NCBI RefSeq assembly: GCF_003326795.1
Contig: NZ_JPWI01000013.1
Coordinates: 87,123-151,122 of the forward strand
Reading direction: 5' to 3'
From: Thalassospira profundimaris
GTDB taxonomy: Bacteria; Pseudomonadota; Alphaproteobacteria; Rhodospirillales; Thalassospiraceae
Length of the DNA stretch: 64,000 nucleotides
The notes under the pieces were generated by a model. That model had not been told where the DNA came from and made no database searches. It saw nothing but the letters and a program-made list of their open reading frames with translations. Each line of letters begins with the position of its first letter. Position 1 is the first letter of the stretch. Both the position numbers and the translations under genes were made by a program. Below, in pieces: positions 62,680-64,000 of the stretch.

Positions 62680-63750
62680 TTAGCGGACAATAAATCCCTG
62701 TCCGACCAGATCACCTTCTTCATACCAGAAACTGGCCTTGCCGCTGTAATGAGCCTGCCCGCTGACCGATGCGATGATCGCATCATGCGGGCCGCAGCTG
62801 GTGACGGCGCCAACCGATCCTTCAAAGCCTGATCCGATCACACTTTCAAACTGGCGCGTCTGACCGGGTTTGATCAGTCCCTTGGCATGCTGGATGGCAA
62901 GGCGGGCGCTGACCCCTGATCCGGTCGGGCTGCGATCCACCTGGTTTTCGGCAAACACACATATATTGCGTGTCGGTTCTGGACTGAACGCATCGCGCCC
63001 GTCGGTCAGGATCGCCCCGTATAAAAAGGCCAGATCATCATGATCGGGATGGGAAAGGCGAATGCTGTCATTGACCGCCTTACAGATCTCTTCTGAAAGG
63101 GCGGTCAGGCGGCTGACATTTCCGGGGGTGATTGCGATGTCAAACTGCCCGGCATCCAGAATGGCGTAAAATGCCCCGCCATAGCCGATATCGGTTTTAA
63201 ACGCCCTTCCATCTGGCAGGGCAAGGTCAAGATCGCCCGCAAACATGAATGATGGCACGGATGAAAACCGCACCTTGCCGGTTTTGCCATTGGCAACTTC
63301 GACCTCGGCGCGCACCAGCCCGCACGGGCACTCAATATTAACATGCGTGATCGGTTCGACGGCTTTGACCAGTCCGTAATCGATTGCATAGCGGCCAAGG
63401 GCGATGATCGCGTGGCCGCACATGGTCGAATAACCTTCGTTATGAATGAACAGCACCGCCAGATCGGCATCGGGCAGGCTGGGCTCAACCAGAACCGCCC
63501 CATACATGTCGTAATGACCGCGCGGCTCGAACATCACAAAGCGGCGCAGATGATCAAGATGATCGCGCGCATATCGGCGCTTGGCCAGAATGTCATCGCC
63601 CGGAATGACGGGGTAGCCCGACGTGATAATACGAAGCGGCTCGCCGCCGGTATGCATGTCGATCACCTCGATCGGTGCCGACAGATCGGGATAGACGGGG
63701 GATTGGTGCGAATCAGATTTCGCCTGGCTGTCGCGCGATGGACTATTCAT
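62680..63750 (-). CDS. trans-3-hydroxy-L-proline dehydratase (proline racemase family, Cys/Thr)
   Basis: A 356-residue proline-racemase-family protein. The first catalytic cysteine is present (YSTMCGHAIIALG) but the second is threonine (QVDRSPTGSGVSARL), which marks trans-3-hydroxy-L-proline dehydratases; these yield 1-pyrroline-2-carboxylate. The needed reductase is not in the window. ATG 63750 (MNSPSRDSQ) has GAGG upstream; the frame continues 71 codons further without family similarity. The first ~20 residues are a polar tail before IEVIDMHTGGEP. Confidence 0.9.
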   Translation of the reverse strand: MNSPSRDSQAKSDSHQSPVYPDLSAPIEVIDMHTGGEPLRIITSGYPVIPGDDILAKRRYARDHLDHLRRFVMFEPRGHYDMYGAVLVEPSLPDADLAVLFIHNEGYSTMCGHAIIALGRYAIDYGLVKAVEPITHVNIECPCGLVRAEVEVANGKTGKVRFSSVPSFMFAGDLDLALPDGRAFKTDIGYGGAFYAILDAGQFDIAITPGNVSRLTALSEEICKAVNDSIRLSHPDHDDLAFLYGAILTDGRDAFSPEPTRNICVFAENQVDRSPTGSGVSARLAIQHAKGLIKPGQTRQFESVIGSGFEGSVGAVTSCGPHDAIIASVSGQAHYSGKASFWYEEGDLVGQGFIVR

Positions 63751-63971
63751 GGGGGCCTCAAGATTATTTTCGACCTTTTTACAGGTCGGGATTCTTTTGT
63801 TATGATGGCGGTGCGCGAACATCTTATCTGCATTTTCGCGCCCGGCAATCTTCATGGGCCGGAATTTTGGGCCAAAGACGCCCTTGCAGGTCATAAAAGT
63901 GAAACCTATATATGCTTTCGCGCAAAAATTTTGCGTAACGGCGTTTCTGTCACTTTTTTGCAAAAAGGTGT

Positions 63972-64000
63972 TTGACAGTTCCGGGAGCGGGGCCTATAAC
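63972..64000 (+). promoter_or_regulatory. Near-consensus sigma-70 promoter reading off the window end
   Basis: TTGACA and TATAAC are separated by exactly 17 bases, a GC-rich spacer, with AT-rich sequence (about 63890-63970) upstream that could act as an UP element. This strength is more typical of stable-RNA operons than of catabolic genes. The driven gene lies beyond base 64000. The 220 bases from 63751 also hold the dehydratase promoter on the other strand. Confidence 0.75.

Overview
The window looks like a chromosomal segment of an alphaproteobacterium of the Rhodospirillales, most like Thalassospira. The clues are moderate GC, a glp ABC glycerol system of the rhizobial type, a speF-like leader before an ornithine decarboxylase, and many small catabolic operons. 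This placement is inferred from gene content, not from a marker gene. I saw no rRNA, tRNA, phage, insertion sequence or CRISPR array.

Layout. 1-1449: 3' part of an envelope protein with YbaY-like and MliC-like domains. 1601-3590: ornithine decarboxylase and an acetyltransferase behind a structured leader RNA. 3839-13924: the most unusual region, a candidate thiazole/oxazole-modified peptide (TOMM/LAP RiPP) locus. It holds two multi-core precursor peptides, each followed by a paralogous tandem-GNAT protein, then a fused leader-binding/YcaO cyclodehydratase and a SagB-type azoline dehydrogenase. An SLC13-type transporter, a DUF3830 protein and a DedA protein lie between the two cassettes. 14032-16324: U32-family protein and a YciA-type thioesterase.

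16524-32880: a reductive pyrimidine degradation regulon: PreT/PreA, M20 amidohydrolase, RutR-like regulator, beta-alanine aminotransferase, nitrilase-type ureidopropionase, ABC importer and dihydropyrimidinase. Three RutR-like operators lie in front of its units. A PhoD-like phosphatase and a solute-binding protein are embedded in it. 32980-33366: Gdx/SugE guanidinium exporter behind a guanidine-II riboswitch. 33669-40107: SPFH/NfeD pair, MobA, a solute-binding protein, a Sel1 protein and a chemoreceptor.

40315-52391: glycerol uptake and catabolism (glpD-S-T-P-Q-U-V on the minus strand, glpK on the plus strand, a gabD-like dehydrogenase between) with matching GlpR-like operators before glpD and glpK. 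52558-58138: AEC transporter, a two-domain oxidoreductase and an O-antigen-ligase/glycosyltransferase fusion. 58238-63750: hydroxyproline catabolism (deaminase, D-hydroxyproline oxidase, 4-hydroxyproline epimerase, GntR regulator, trans-3-hydroxyproline dehydratase). The last 29 bases form a near-consensus sigma-70 promoter reading out of the window.
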